NCBI RefSeq assembly: GCF_001010355.1
Contig: NZ_JPLA01000043.1
Location: forward strand, 62,001 to 126,000
Direction: 5' to 3'
From: Dyella japonica DSM 16301
GTDB taxonomy: Bacteria > Pseudomonadota > Gammaproteobacteria > Xanthomonadales > Rhodanobacteraceae
Length of the DNA stretch: 64,000 nucleotides
A program made the position numbers and the translations under genes. Shown here in pieces: positions 55,662 through 64,000 of the stretch. Position 1 is the stretch's first letter. Each line of letters opens with the position of its first letter. Under the pieces are notes generated by a model that worked only from the letters and a program-made list of their open reading frames with translations, was not told where the DNA came from and made no database searches.

Positions 55662-57686
55662 ATGCCTCGTTTCATCCGCACGGCCTTGATGGCCGCCTTG
55701 GCTGCTGCGTGTCTGGCGCCGACAGCGGCGCCGTCCGCCGAAGCTGCCGCCAGCGCCGCACCGTCGGCGAGTGATTTCATCCGCCCTGCCGAGTTCAGCG
55801 ATGTGCAACTCGCACCCGACGGCAAGCACATCGCGGCGCTGGTGCCGCGACCGGACACGCCGTACGAAAACATGCTGGCGGTCATTGATACGACGACGGC
55901 AAAGCCGGTGGCGACGGTGCGCTCGGGCAGCCGCACCATGCTCGGGCACTACGTCTGGGCCAATGAGCATCGTCTGGTGGTAGCCCTGGCGGTGCGCACC
56001 GGCAGCCTCGAAAAACCCTCGTCAACCGGAGAGCTGATTGCCTTCGACGCCGACGGCAGCCGGGGCACTTATTTGTTCGGCTGGCGAGGCGGCACGTACG
56101 CCGACAGCAACCACATGCTTCGTGGCGGCCAGGCGCGCGAAGCCTATGCCAGCCTGATCGATTCGGCGCTCGTCCAGGAAGGCCGCTACGCGCTGGTGCG
56201 GACAGAGCCGTTCACCGACGACCCCGCTGGCAGCGTGCCCTCGATAGAACGCCTGGACGTGGTCAACGGCAACAGCAAGCGCATCATCGGCGGCCCCGCC
56301 GCCGATACAGACATCATCGTGGATCATTTGGGCGAGCCGCGCGCCGCTCTCGGCGGCACCTATCACCAGCCCAAGCTGTGGCTGCGCGACGCCGGCAAGG
56401 ACTGGACACTGTTCAACGACCCGGCCAAGACGCACGTCTCGATCGAGCCGGTCAGCTTTGCGCGCGACAACCGCCGGCTCTACGTGCGGGTGACGCATGA
56501 CGAAGGCCCGCGCTCGCTCGAACTGCTCGACCCGCAAACCGGCCAGCGCAGCATGGTGTATCGAGGCAAGTTCAGCGACCCGGGTGCCGTACTCGTCACC
56601 GCGGACCGCCAGGACATCTACGGCGTGATCACCAACGAGGGCATGCCCGGCGTGCATTACATCGACCCCGATGGCCGTGAAGCGCAGATCAGCGAAGCCC
56701 TGGGCAAGAGTTTTCCTGGACAGCTGGTTCGCCTGACCTCGTTCTCCGGCGACGGCAGCCTCGCCATCGTCATGGTGAGCAGCGACCGTGATCCTGGCGA
56801 CTACTACCTGTTCGACCTGGACAAGCGACAGGCCCGCTATCTCTTCAGTGCGCGCCGCTGGCTGCCGCCCAAGCAGATGCATGCGATGACGCCGATCGAA
56901 CTGGTGGCACGCGACGGCCTGCCTTTGCATGGCTTTCTCACCGAGCCGTCCGGCAAAGGCCCTTTCCCCATGGTCGTGCTGCCGCATGGAGGCCCGCATG
57001 GCGTGGTCGACCGCGGGGAGTTCGACGAAGAATCACAGTTGCTGGCATCGCGCGGTTACGCCGTGCTGCAGGTGAACTATCGCGGTTCCGGCGGCCTAGG
57101 CTCGTCGTTCGAAGAGCGCGGCTATCGCCAATGGGGCGCGGCCATGCAGGACGATCTTACCGACGCCACCCAGTGGGCGATCCGCGAGGGCCATGCCGAT
57201 GCCAAGCGCATCTGCATCTACGGCGGCAGCTACGGCGGTTATGCCGCGCTGGAGGGTGCAGTGCGCGAACCCGAGCTCTATCGCTGCGCCGTCGGTTACG
57301 CAGGCGTATATGACCTGCGCATCCAGTTGGACAAGAGCGACATCCATCGTTCCGACTCCGGCGCGGACTATTTGAAGATAGTCCTGGGCGACGATCGCGC
57401 CGAGCTACTGCGCCGCTCGCCCGTGGCAGGCGTGGATCGGATCAAGGCCAACCTGTTGCTGATCCATGGCGGACTCGATGAGCGCGCCCCATTCGCCCAC
57501 TTCAGAGCCTTCACTGCGGCGCTGGACAAGCAGGGCAAGCACTACGAATCACTGACCGAGCCGCAGGAGGGGCATGGTTTCTTCCTGCAGGAACATCGCC
57601 TGGCGATGTACGACAAGCTGCTGGATTTTCTCGATCGCAACATCGGCCCAGGCAGCAACGGCGCGGCAGCGAGCGCCGCGCCGTAA
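55662..57686 (+). CDS. S9 family prolyl oligopeptidase-type peptidase, secreted
   Basis: This 674-residue serine peptidase has an alanine-rich signal peptide (about residues 1-29). Residues 35-420 look like a beta-propeller (repeated VQLAPDGKHIAAL-type blades) and residues about 425-660 are the alpha/beta hydrolase. The nucleophile is S523 in GGSYGGYAA; the acid is in HGGLDERAP and the histidine in EGHGFF. It probably works in the periplasm on short peptides. The tail is A/S-rich. It nearly abuts the convergent nuclease gene (11 bases). Confidence 0.92.
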   Translation: MPRFIRTALMAALAAACLAPTAAPSAEAAASAAPSASDFIRPAEFSDVQLAPDGKHIAALVPRPDTPYENMLAVIDTTTAKPVATVRSGSRTMLGHYVWANEHRLVVALAVRTGSLEKPSSTGELIAFDADGSRGTYLFGWRGGTYADSNHMLRGGQAREAYASLIDSALVQEGRYALVRTEPFTDDPAGSVPSIERLDVVNGNSKRIIGGPAADTDIIVDHLGEPRAALGGTYHQPKLWLRDAGKDWTLFNDPAKTHVSIEPVSFARDNRRLYVRVTHDEGPRSLELLDPQTGQRSMVYRGKFSDPGAVLVTADRQDIYGVITNEGMPGVHYIDPDGREAQISEALGKSFPGQLVRLTSFSGDGSLAIVMVSSDRDPGDYYLFDLDKRQARYLFSARRWLPPKQMHAMTPIELVARDGLPLHGFLTEPSGKGPFPMVVLPHGGPHGVVDRGEFDEESQLLASRGYAVLQVNYRGSGGLGSSFEERGYRQWGAAMQDDLTDATQWAIREGHADAKRICIYGGSYGGYAALEGAVREPELYRCAVGYAGVYDLRIQLDKSDIHRSDSGADYLKIVLGDDRAELLRRSPVAGVDRIKANLLLIHGGLDERAPFAHFRAFTAALDKQGKHYESLTEPQEGHGFFLQEHRLAMYDKLLDFLDRNIGPGSNGAAASAAP

Positions 57687-57697
57687 CGTTCGTCCGC

Positions 57698-58510
57698 TCA
57701 GCCCTTGGCCAGGGTCAGGTTGAGCACTTCGGCAAGGCGACGGCCTGCTTCGCGCAGGCGCAGCTCGGCCACCGGCAGTTCCTTGTCCACGTAGGCCTGG
57801 TCGATCTTGTGGCCGTCGGGATAGATGTCGCGCGAGATCGTGCACGACTCTTCAGCCCACTGCGCGTACGCGTTGTCGAACGGCGCGATGGGCTTGGGCA
57901 GGGTGACCGTGCCCTGCGCTTCCAGCTTGTCCGCGTAGGCCTTGTATTCCAGGCCACGCGTCTTGAGCAGGCCCGAGTCCCACACGCTGTGCAGGTTGGT
58001 GCCCTTGTCCTGGAACTGCACCTGGTAGGCGTTGCCGCCCTTGTCGTCCCGCGAACCGCCGTGCAGCGGCTGATGCTCGTCGCCAATGAAGTGCACCACG
58101 AACTTCAGCGCTTCCAGGCGCGTCGCGTCCGACTGGCTCTTGTCGCCCAGCACCTTCACGTAATGGTCGATGCCCTCGACCACGCACTGGCCGTCCTTGC
58201 AGTCACGCGGCGGCGTGTAGTTGCAGTCGCCGGAGGTGAAGTCGACGTAGTGCAGCGCGCGCGTCTGCTTCCACAGCGCGTCCTTGGTCGGGTCGTTGCG
58301 GATCTCGTCCGGCCAGCTGGCGATGTCGGCCAGCGACTTGGTGTGCTCGGGCGCCAGCAGGCGCTCCACCGCCGCCTCCGCCGCCGGGCTCAGGTGACGC
58401 TGGGCCAGATCGGCCACCACGCTATGGCCAAGCTGGCCCCAGGCATGGACGGCGGGAGTCAGGGCGAGACAGATGAAAGCGGCAGCGGCGGTTCGACGCG
58501 GGAAGGGCAT
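57698..58510 (-). CDS. S1/P1-type nuclease, secreted
   Basis: This zinc-dependent single-strand nuclease acts outside the cytoplasm. It is 270 residues from the ATG at 58510. The signal peptide should be cut after HA so that the mature protein begins with Trp (W24), which coordinates a zinc in nuclease P1. Other zinc ligands are H29 in GQLGH, the Asp in ASWPDEIR, HYVDF, and HFIGDEHQPLH with DNLHS-like TNLHSVWD. All expected ligands appear present, so it is probably active, perhaps in phosphate or nucleotide scavenging. Confidence 0.92.
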   Translation of the reverse strand: MPFPRRTAAAAFICLALTPAVHAWGQLGHSVVADLAQRHLSPAAEAAVERLLAPEHTKSLADIASWPDEIRNDPTKDALWKQTRALHYVDFTSGDCNYTPPRDCKDGQCVVEGIDHYVKVLGDKSQSDATRLEALKFVVHFIGDEHQPLHGGSRDDKGGNAYQVQFQDKGTNLHSVWDSGLLKTRGLEYKAYADKLEAQGTVTLPKPIAPFDNAYAQWAEESCTISRDIYPDGHKIDQAYVDKELPVAELRLREAGRRLAEVLNLTLAKG

Positions 58511-58582
58511 GGTGCGATGAGTCTTGGCAGGGGAAAACGCGAAGTCTGCCACAGCCTCGTGACAGGTCCGCACTACCCCGGA

Positions 58583-59053
58583 TCAGCCCGCGTCGGGCAG
58601 CGGAAGCAGCGTCCCCTCTCCGTCACGCACGCTCACATCCACCTTGATGCCCTGGCGCACGCTCTGCGTGGCGATGCAGAAATCCTCGAACTGGGCGAGC
58701 GCGCGATCGAGATGCTCCAACACCTCGGCCTTGTCGGCCAGCTGCAGGTCCACGCCGATATGCGTGATGCGCAGGCGGTTGTGCTCGTTGCGGGTCATGG
58801 TGACCTTGGCCTTGGTGCCGATCGTGCCCGGCGTGTTCTTGTACTTGCGCAACGCGAACAACAGGCTGGCCGCCAGGCAATTGGCCACGGCGGTACCGAT
58901 CAGGCGCGATGGATTGGGGCCGGCGTCGCCGCCCAGCGGCGAGGTTTCGTCGGTGATGAGGTCGGGAATCGCCGTCTCGTCGAAACGGACGCGGAATTCA
59001 TAGTCCGACACCTGCTCCAGGGTGATCCCAAAGCTCTGTTCTGCCTCGCTCAT
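58583..59053 (-). CDS. OsmC family protein
   Basis: This 156-residue member of the OsmC/Ohr fold has candidate redox cysteines C59 in VANCLAASL and C126 in FEDFCIATQSV, spaced as in the family. OsmC/Ohr proteins reduce organic hydroperoxides; this one is not clearly OsmC or Ohr, so only the family is named. It lies on the reverse strand upstream of the nuclease gene. Confidence 0.9.
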   Translation of the reverse strand: MSEAEQSFGITLEQVSDYEFRVRFDETAIPDLITDETSPLGGDAGPNPSRLIGTAVANCLAASLLFALRKYKNTPGTIGTKAKVTMTRNEHNRLRITHIGVDLQLADKAEVLEHLDRALAQFEDFCIATQSVRQGIKVDVSVRDGEGTLLPLPDAG

Positions 59054-59239
59054 GCCACTCTCCTGCCCGGGCCGTTGCCCGAAAGTAGTTGATTCAAGCG
59101 CTTCTGGGCTCCCCTGAACAGCCCCATCCGGGGAAACCGCGGCCTGGATGGGACCGCCCGGCCGGTTCAGGCTAAAATGACGGTTTTACGGCGGTCCCAC
59201 AGCCGCCATCTTCGCCATCCCATCGGAGGACGCTGTCCC

Positions 59240-60253
59240 ATGGCAATCAAGGTCGCCATCAACGGTTACGGTCGCATCGGCCGCAACATCCTGCGCGCGC
59301 TGTACGAAGCCGGTCGCACCAACGAGATCCAGATCGTTGCGATCAATGATCTGGGCAATGCCGAGACCAATGCGCACCTGACCCAGTACGACACCGCCCA
59401 TGGCAAGTTCCCGGGCACGGTGTCCGTGGACGGCGGCGATCTGATCGTCAACGGCGACCGCATCAAGGTCTGCGCCGAGCGTGATCCCTCCAAGCTGCCG
59501 TGGGGCGCCCTGGGCGTCGACGTGGTGCTGGAGTGCACCGGCCTGTTCACCTCCAAGGCCAAGGCCAGCGCGCACATCGCCGCCGGCGCCAAGAAGGTGA
59601 TCATCTCCGCCCCGGGCGACAAGGACGTGGACGGCACCTTCGTCTTCGGCGTCAACGACGACAAGCTCACCTCCAAGCTGGAAGTGATCTCCAACGCCTC
59701 GTGCACCACCAACTGCCTCGCTCCGCTGGCCAAGGTGCTGCACGAGAAGATCGGCATCCAGCGCGGCCTGATGACGACCATCCACGCCTACACCAACGAC
59801 CAGGTGCTGACGGACGTCTATCACTCGGACCTGCGCCGCGCCCGTTCGGCCACGCACTCGCAGATCCCGACCAAGACCGGCGCCGCCGCCGCGGTGGGCC
59901 TGGTGCTGCCGGAACTCAACGGCAAGCTGGACGGCTTCGCCATGCGCGTGCCGACCATCAACGTGTCCGTCGTCGACCTGGTGTTCGATGCGGCTCGCCC
60001 GACCACCAAGGAAGAAGTCGACCAGGTCATCAACGACGCCGCCAATGGCGCGCTGAAGGGCATCCTGGCCGTCAACACGCAGCCGCTGGTGTCGATCGAC
60101 TTCAACCACAACCCGGCGTCGTCCACCTATGACGCGACGCAGACCCGCGTCATGGAAGGCACGCTGGTGAAGGTGCTGTCGTGGTACGACAACGAGTGGG
60201 GCTTCTCCAACCGCATGCTCGACATGACGATTGCGATGATGGCTGCCAAGTAA
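59240..60253 (+). CDS. gap: Glyceraldehyde-3-phosphate dehydrogenase
   Basis: This NAD-dependent glycolytic enzyme is 337 residues from ATG 59240, with GGAGGA 10 bases upstream. The Rossmann motif [10 protein letters not shown] is at 7-16, the catalytic cysteine is C155 in [12 protein letters not shown], and [22 protein letters not shown] follows. [15 protein letters not shown] is near the C-terminus. The open frame extends upstream but without a ribosome site. Confidence 0.97.
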   Translation: MAIKVAINGYGRIGRNILRALYEAGRTNEIQIVAINDLGNAETNAHLTQYDTAHGKFPGTVSVDGGDLIVNGDRIKVCAERDPSKLPWGALGVDVVLECTGLFTSKAKASAHIAAGAKKVIISAPGDKDVDGTFVFGVNDDKLTSKLEVISNASCTTNCLAPLAKVLHEKIGIQRGLMTTIHAYTNDQVLTDVYHSDLRRARSATHSQIPTKTGAAAAVGLVLPELNGKLDGFAMRVPTINVSVVDLVFDAARPTTKEEVDQVINDAANGALKGILAVNTQPLVSIDFNHNPASSTYDATQTRVMEGTLVKVLSWYDNEWGFSNRMLDMTIAMMAAK

Positions 60254-60276
60254 GTCACTGCGCATCGCTGTGAATG

Positions 60277-60310
60277 CAAAAGCCGGGCCCTGCCCGGCTT
60301 TTGTTTTTTC
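60277..60310 (+). terminator. Terminator of gap
   Basis: A 12-bp stem (CAAAAGCCGGGC / GCCCGGCTTTTG) with a three-base loop is followed by a T run. Confidence 0.93.
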
Positions 60311-60353
60311 CGGCCGGCCTCGACGTGACAAGCCGTCGCATGGTCATGACCGT

Positions 60354-60367
60354 CTGACCCAGATCAA
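60354..60367 (+). promoter_or_regulatory. FNR/DNR-type box upstream of azurin
   Basis: CTGACCCAGATCAA fits the consensus TTGAT-N4-ATCAA at eight of ten positions; on the other strand it reads TTGATCTGGGTCAG. If the box is centred at -41.5, transcription would begin near 60402, with a -10-like AATCGT at 60390-60395 and a leader of about 28 bases before the ATG. Oxygen- or nitrogen-oxide-responsive expression is an inference. Confidence 0.6.
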
Positions 60368-60429
60368 GGCAGTACGTCTGCGCCAGCGCAATCGTTCGGG
60401 TTTCCCTACCAAGAACCCGGAGATACCCG

Positions 60430-60879
60430 ATGATACGCCAAGCCCTCTTGCTCGCCCTGCTCGGCCTGTCCGCCACGCCCCTGTGGGCCGCCGATTGCGC
60501 CGCCACCATCGAGGGCAACGACGCCATGCAGTACAACCAGAAAGACATCACGGTACCCAAGACCTGCAAGCAGTTCACCGTGACGCTCAAGCACACCGGC
60601 AAGCTGCCCAAGGCCGCCATGGGCCATAACTGGGCGCTGGGTACGGCCGCCGATGAGCAAGCCATCGTCACCGATGGCATGAAGGCCGGTGCCGCGGACA
60701 ACTACATCAAGCCTGACGACACGCGCGTGATCGCCCATACCAAGCTGATCGGCGGCGGTGAGTCGGACAGCGCCACGTTTCTTGTGTCCAAGCTCAAGGC
60801 CGGAGAAACCTATGCTTATTTCTGTACGTTCCCGGGTCATGCTGCGCTGATGAAGGGCACGCTAACGCTGCAGAAATAA
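60430..60879 (+). CDS. azu: Azurin (periplasmic blue copper protein)
   Basis: This small periplasmic electron carrier has 149 residues, a 20-residue signal peptide and a mature chain of about 129, as in classical azurins. Type 1 copper ligands are H66 in GHNW, C132 and H137 in FCTFPGH, and the axial M141; C23 and C46 form the conserved disulfide. Azurin can donate electrons to copper nitrite reductase, encoded 2 kb away on the other strand. An FNR-like box precedes it and a bidirectional terminator follows. Confidence 0.97.
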   Translation: MIRQALLLALLGLSATPLWAADCAATIEGNDAMQYNQKDITVPKTCKQFTVTLKHTGKLPKAAMGHNWALGTAADEQAIVTDGMKAGAADNYIKPDDTRVIAHTKLIGGGESDSATFLVSKLKAGETYAYFCTFPGHAALMKGTLTLQK

Positions 60880-60886
60880 CGCAGCC

Positions 60887-60920
60887 AAAAAAAAGGCCGG
60901 AGCGTGTCCGGCCTTTTTTT
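60887..60920. terminator. Bidirectional terminator, azurin / thiol peroxidase
   Basis: A 7-bp stem GGCCGGA-GCGTG-TCCGGCC is flanked by eight A and seven T, giving termination in both directions. Confidence 0.92.
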
Positions 60921-60938
60921 CTCAAGTCACTCGACGAC

Positions 60939-61439
60939 TCAGGCCAGCGCGGCGAGCGCGGCGTCGTAGTTCGGCTCATGGGCGATCTCGCTGACGAGTT
61001 CGCTATGCACCACCTTGTTCTGCGCATCGAGCACCACCACCGCGCGCGCCGCCAGACCGGCAAGCGGGCCGGAGGTGATCGACACGCCGTAGTTCTGCAG
61101 GAAGTCGTGACCGCGCAGGGTCGACAGCGTCACCACGTTGCTGAGGCCTTCCGCGCCACAGAAGCGTGCCTGCGCGAACGGCAAGTCGGCGGAAATGCAC
61201 AGCACCACCGCGTTGTCGAGCTGGCTGGCGTCCTGGTTGAAATGGCGCACCGACATGGCGCAGGTCGGCGTGTCGACACTGGGGAAGATGTTCAGCACTT
61301 TGCGCTTGCCATCGAAGCTGGCGAGCGTGACGTCGGCCAGATCCTTGCCGACCAGCGAGAACGCGGGCGCAGCCTCGCCCTTCGCGGGGAAGTGGCCGTC
61401 GACCTGGACCGGATTGCCTTTGAGCGTGACGTGGGACAT
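60939..61439 (-). CDS. tpx: Thiol peroxidase
   Basis: This atypical 2-Cys peroxiredoxin reduces peroxides using thioredoxin. It is 166 residues from ATG 61439. The peroxidatic cysteine is C60 in [12 protein letters not shown] and the resolving cysteine C94 in RFCGAEGL, matching E. coli Tpx C61/C95. Its start [18 protein letters not shown] is typical. It lies between azurin and the nitrite reductase operon; Sco is 67 bases upstream on the same strand, so read-through is possible. Confidence 0.96.
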   Translation of the reverse strand: MSHVTLKGNPVQVDGHFPAKGEAAPAFSLVGKDLADVTLASFDGKRKVLNIFPSVDTPTCAMSVRHFNQDASQLDNAVVLCISADLPFAQARFCGAEGLSNVVTLSTLRGHDFLQNYGVSITSGPLAGLAARAVVVLDAQNKVVHSELVSEIAHEPNYDAALAALA

Positions 61440-61506
61440 GGGACACCTCGTTGGATGGGGCCTACAAGTAAACCATGCCGCCATCCCGAAGCACGATAGC
61501 CAGGCC

Positions 61507-62076
61507 TCACTTATCGGCGAGCGTCCGCTCGATCGCCTGGACGAATTCGGGGTCCACGCGCCCGATCACATTGGTGCGGGCCACGATGCGCCCGTCGGCA
61601 TCCAGCAGGATCAGCTCGCTCGAATGGTTGAAGTCGCCATCCGGCAGCTGCCGGTACTGCAGACCCAGCACGGCGGCAAGCTGCCGCGCGGCCGTCGGGC
61701 TCGCTGTCCTAGCAAGCGTCCATCGTGGTGCCGGCAACTGTCGCCGCTGCGCATAGTCATGCAGTACGGGCACCGTATCGCGGGTGGGATCGAAGCTCAC
61801 CAGCAGAACGTTCAACGGGGCGCGACCCGGCGCTCGCACGGCCTGCGCGGTGAGCTTCATGGTGTCGACGATCATCGGGCAGACCATGCTGCACGAGGTG
61901 TAGAACATCGACACGAGCTGCACCTGCCCGCGCCGGTCTGCCCAATACCCGTCGCGCCCCTCCTGATCGGTCAGCACGACATCGAGCTGGTACACCGAAG
62001 CGCCTGGCAAGGGCGCTTCGGCCAGCGTGTGGCCCACCATCAAAAGCAGGAGCATTCCCAACAACAGTCGTTTCAT
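61507..62076 (-). CDS. SCO1/SenC-type copper chaperone
   Basis: This thioredoxin-fold copper-binding protein is anchored to the membrane by an N-terminal signal segment. It has 189 residues from ATG 62076. The metal ligands are C62 and C66 in TSCSMVCP and the histidine in DFNHSSE (near 152), so the copper site is intact. Sco proteins insert copper into oxidases; placed after nirK and nirV, this one probably helps mature NirK, which is an inference. The start is eight bases after the nirV stop. Confidence 0.92.
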   Translation of the reverse strand: MKRLLLGMLLLLMVGHTLAEAPLPGASVYQLDVVLTDQEGRDGYWADRRGQVQLVSMFYTSCSMVCPMIVDTMKLTAQAVRAPGRAPLNVLLVSFDPTRDTVPVLHDYAQRRQLPAPRWTLARTASPTAARQLAAVLGLQYRQLPDGDFNHSSELILLDADGRIVARTNVIGRVDPEFVQAIERTLADK

Positions 62077-62084
62077 GATCGCTC

Positions 62085-62843
62085 TCACAGGGGGCGAACG
62101 CAGCGAAAGCCCAGCGTTCGCGTGGTGTCTGACGCTTTCAGCGCGGACAGCATCGCGACGCGCATGAGCGTCGCGTAGTTTTCCTTCTGTTGCATGGTGA
62201 CGGCGCCGGCGCCGCAGAACTTCATGGTGTCCGCGCCGTTCTGGTCGCGGCTGTCCGCGCTGACCAGGAGGGCGTTGAAGTCATCGACCCATTCCCACAC
62301 CAGACCGTTGAGATCACGTATGCCATGCACGTCGGCTGCACCACCGACGTTGGCCAACGCGGCGCCTGATGGACGTCCATACCAGCTCAGCACCCGCTCG
62401 CGCCATTGGGGGTCCGCACGCGCATCGGCATGCTGCGCGTCTGCGGCGGCGGCGTATTCCCACTCGTACCAGGTCGGCAGGCGCGCCTGCTCGCTCTCGC
62501 AGTATGCCTGGGCCGCGAACCAGCTCACCCGCGTCACCGGTTGTTCCGGCAGGGCCTGATCACCCGGCGCCGATGCGCTTGCCCAATGCGACAGATAGCC
62601 TTCGTCTGCGAGTGCGGCAGGCACGCTCCCCTTACGCCATGCAGGATGCGTCTGCACGAAGGCCAGGTACTGGGCATTCGTCACCGGTTCGATACGCATG
62701 GCGAAGGCTGCGATGCGAGCCGACGCGGCTATGCCATCCGCCGGCAGCACGCTGTTGAACACGGCCGCCGGCAGCGCCGCATACTCCGCAGCCGCCGCAG
62801 GGAATCCCGCAAGCAGCGCAGCGAGAATGGGTACAGCGCGCAT
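62085..62843 (-). CDS. nirV: NirV-like protein with formylglycine-generating-enzyme (SUMF1) fold
   Basis: This is a secreted 252-residue protein of the FGE-sulfatase family. A signal peptide (about residues 1-19) precedes the domain, which shows RIEPVTNAQYLAFVQTHP, PVTRVSWFAAQAYCESEQ, RLPTWYEWEYAAAAD and a terminal LGFRCVRPL. The GLVWEWVDD motif is present. NirV partners nirK in denitrifiers, though its role is not settled. Its start is 10 bases after nirK. The symbol rests on context. Confidence 0.87.
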   Translation of the reverse strand: MRAVPILAALLAGFPAAAAEYAALPAAVFNSVLPADGIAASARIAAFAMRIEPVTNAQYLAFVQTHPAWRKGSVPAALADEGYLSHWASASAPGDQALPEQPVTRVSWFAAQAYCESEQARLPTWYEWEYAAAADAQHADARADPQWRERVLSWYGRPSGAALANVGGAADVHGIRDLNGLVWEWVDDFNALLVSADSRDQNGADTMKFCGAGAVTMQQKENYATLMRVAMLSALKASDTTRTLGFRCVRPL

Positions 62844-62853
62844 GCGGCAAACC

Positions 62854-64000
62854 TCAGTGGCTGTCCGCTGGCGGCGCCGGCTGCGCGCGCACCTTGCCTA
62901 CCTCCTCCTTGCTCACCTGTCCGCCCGGGTTGCCCCAGCTGTTGAGCACATAGGTGAGGATATTCGCCACTTCGTCATCCGTGAGTTGGGACATCGGCGG
63001 CATGACGGAGTTGTACTCCTTGCCATTGACGGTGACCGCGCCGGTGAGGCCATGCAGGGGAATGGAGATCAGTTTTTCCTTGGCCATCGTCGCCAGATAG
63101 TCGGACTTGGCCAGCGGCGGAAACACGCCGGACATGCCTTCGCCATTGGCTTGATGGCAGACGGAACAGGTGCCGGCGTAGAGCTGCTGCCCGGCCTTGA
63201 TCTGATCGTCCTTGCTGAGCGTGCCCGCCGCGTTGGCCTTGGCCGCCACGGCAACTGCGTGCAGGTTGTCGCCCGCCCGGTCGCCGAGGTACACCGAATC
63301 GACTTCCTTGCCCGAATAGATCGACTTGTCCTGCGGACCATCGACCTTGAGCATGCCGAGCGCACCCTTGTTGAACGCGCGGAAGATCGAGTGATCCACC
63401 AACACATAGGTGCCCGGCACTTCCACGCGAAAATCCGCCATCATCGCGCCGCCGGCGGGTATGAGCGTGGTCTGCACGTTTTCCTGCGCGTGCTTGCCGC
63501 CTTCGTAGTACACCTTGTCGAAGATCTCGCCAATCACGTGGAAGCTCGACACCAGGTTCGGGCCGCCATTGCCGACGAACAGGCGCACCGTCTCGCCCAC
63601 CTTGGCGGTCAAGGCGTGATCGCCGGTGAGCGAACCCTCGCGTCCATTGAACAGCACGTACGTTGGATGCTCCGCGATGGCCGCATCCATATCGAAGGGT
63701 TGATGGCCTTTCTCTCGGTATTTGCCGGTGGTGTAGAAGTCGCCCTGCATCACGTAGTACTCGTGATCGACCTTGGGCAAGCCTTCGGGTGGTTCGATCA
63801 GGATCAGCCCATACATGCCGTTGGCCACATGCATGCCGACCGGCGCGGTGGCGCAGTGATAGACGTAGAGCCCGGCATTGAGCGCCTTGAAGGTGAACTG
63901 CGACTCGTGACCCGGCGCGGTGAAGCTCGATGCGGCGCCACCGCCGGGCCCTGTCACGCCATGCAAATCGATGTTGTGCGGCATCTTGTTGTCAGGCGCA
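62854..64000 (-). CDS. nirK: Copper-containing nitrite reductase with C-terminal cytochrome c domain (partial, 5' end outside window)
   Basis: This periplasmic enzyme reduces nitrite to nitric oxide. The visible 381 codons start inside the first cupredoxin domain: MPHNIDLHG carries type 1 and type 2 copper histidines and the catalytic Asp, [11 protein letters not shown] the type 1 His/Cys/His, and [12 protein letters not shown] and [15 protein letters not shown] belong to the second domain. The type 1 methionine is in the HVANGMYG stretch. The last about 110 residues form a cytochrome c domain with CSVCH and a PPMSQL methionine region, so this is the NirK-cyt c fusion known from Ralstonia. 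It starts beyond the right edge and is followed by nirV and sco. Confidence 0.95.
   Translation of the reverse strand, partial: APDNKMPHNIDLHGVTGPGGGAASSFTAPGHESQFTFKALNAGLYVYHCATAPVGMHVANGMYGLILIEPPEGLPKVDHEYYVMQGDFYTTGKYREKGHQPFDMDAAIAEHPTYVLFNGREGSLTGDHALTAKVGETVRLFVGNGGPNLVSSFHVIGEIFDKVYYEGGKHAQENVQTTLIPAGGAMMADFRVEVPGTYVLVDHSIFRAFNKGALGMLKVDGPQDKSIYSGKEVDSVYLGDRAGDNLHAVAVAAKANAAGTLSKDDQIKAGQQLYAGTCSVCHQANGEGMSGVFPPLAKSDYLATMAKEKLISIPLHGLTGAVTVNGKEYNSVMPPMSQLTDDEVANILTYVLNSWGNPGGQVSKEEVGKVRAQPAPPADSH

Overview
The window is GC-rich (clearly above 60% by eye), densely coded DNA with the gene families and gene order of a gammaproteobacterium of the order Xanthomonadales. Rhodanobacteraceae (Rhodanobacter/Dyella-like) is my best guess. 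The main reasons are the etfB-etfA ... metB arrangement around a lipopolysaccharide (LPS) locus, the rmlBACD-xanB-xanA sugar-nucleotide block, a class I aldolase, a DUF4398 lipoprotein and a copper nitrite reductase. The species call is an inference from gene content; no rRNA or tRNA gene is visible to confirm it.

Layout. 1-2744 (-): cysD and a cysN-cysC fusion for sulfate activation, the fusion running off the left edge. 2925-6442 (+): a four-gene MCE lipid transporter (STAS-MlaE permease, MlaF ATPase, MlaD, auxiliary lipoprotein). 6445-8482 (-): AlkB-type dioxygenase and an amidase. 8654-14173 (+): ETF-ubiquinone oxidoreductase, a two-domain glycosyltransferase, then etfB and etfA. 14644-30350: the surface-polysaccharide region. 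It holds UDP-xylose synthase, a GtrB/GtrA pair, an unknown small membrane protein and a large GT-C-like membrane protein; then a reverse-strand acyltransferase and methyltransferase; then a Wzm/Wzt exporter, a 1466-residue methyltransferase/GT2/WbsX protein and a GT4 enzyme. 30373-41530: metB, rmlBACD, xanB, xanA, glmS and a cystathionine beta-synthase.

41685-47520: a YdcH-like protein, a DUF4398 lipoprotein/coiled-coil pair, a PilU-like ATPase, a zeta-class GST, pgk and a HAD phosphatase. 47658-60253: transketolase, two tandem outer-membrane beta-barrels, class I aldolase, a TonB-C-like secreted protein, a small membrane protein, pyruvate kinase, an S9 peptidase, an S1/P1 nuclease, an OsmC protein and gap. 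60430-64000: azurin, thiol peroxidase, and a reverse-strand nirK-nirV-sco operon whose nirK runs off the right edge.

How the genes work together. rmlBACD, xanA/xanB, glmS and uxs supply dTDP-rhamnose, GDP-mannose, the glucosamine branch and UDP-xylose. The glycosyltransferases probably assemble an O-chain that Wzm/Wzt exports; no wzx or wzy gene is visible. The uxs-gtrB-gtrA-unknown-GT-C run looks like a periplasmic O-antigen decoration cassette, possibly adding xylose, and is the most interesting candidate system here. At the right end, azurin with an FNR/DNR-like box, a Sco copper chaperone, NirV and NirK-cytochrome c form a nitrite-reduction module.

Three different palindromic repeats lie at gene ends: after etfA, between pilU and gst, and at the stop codon of the HAD phosphatase gene. 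I saw no CRISPR array, insertion sequence, phage gene or RNA gene.
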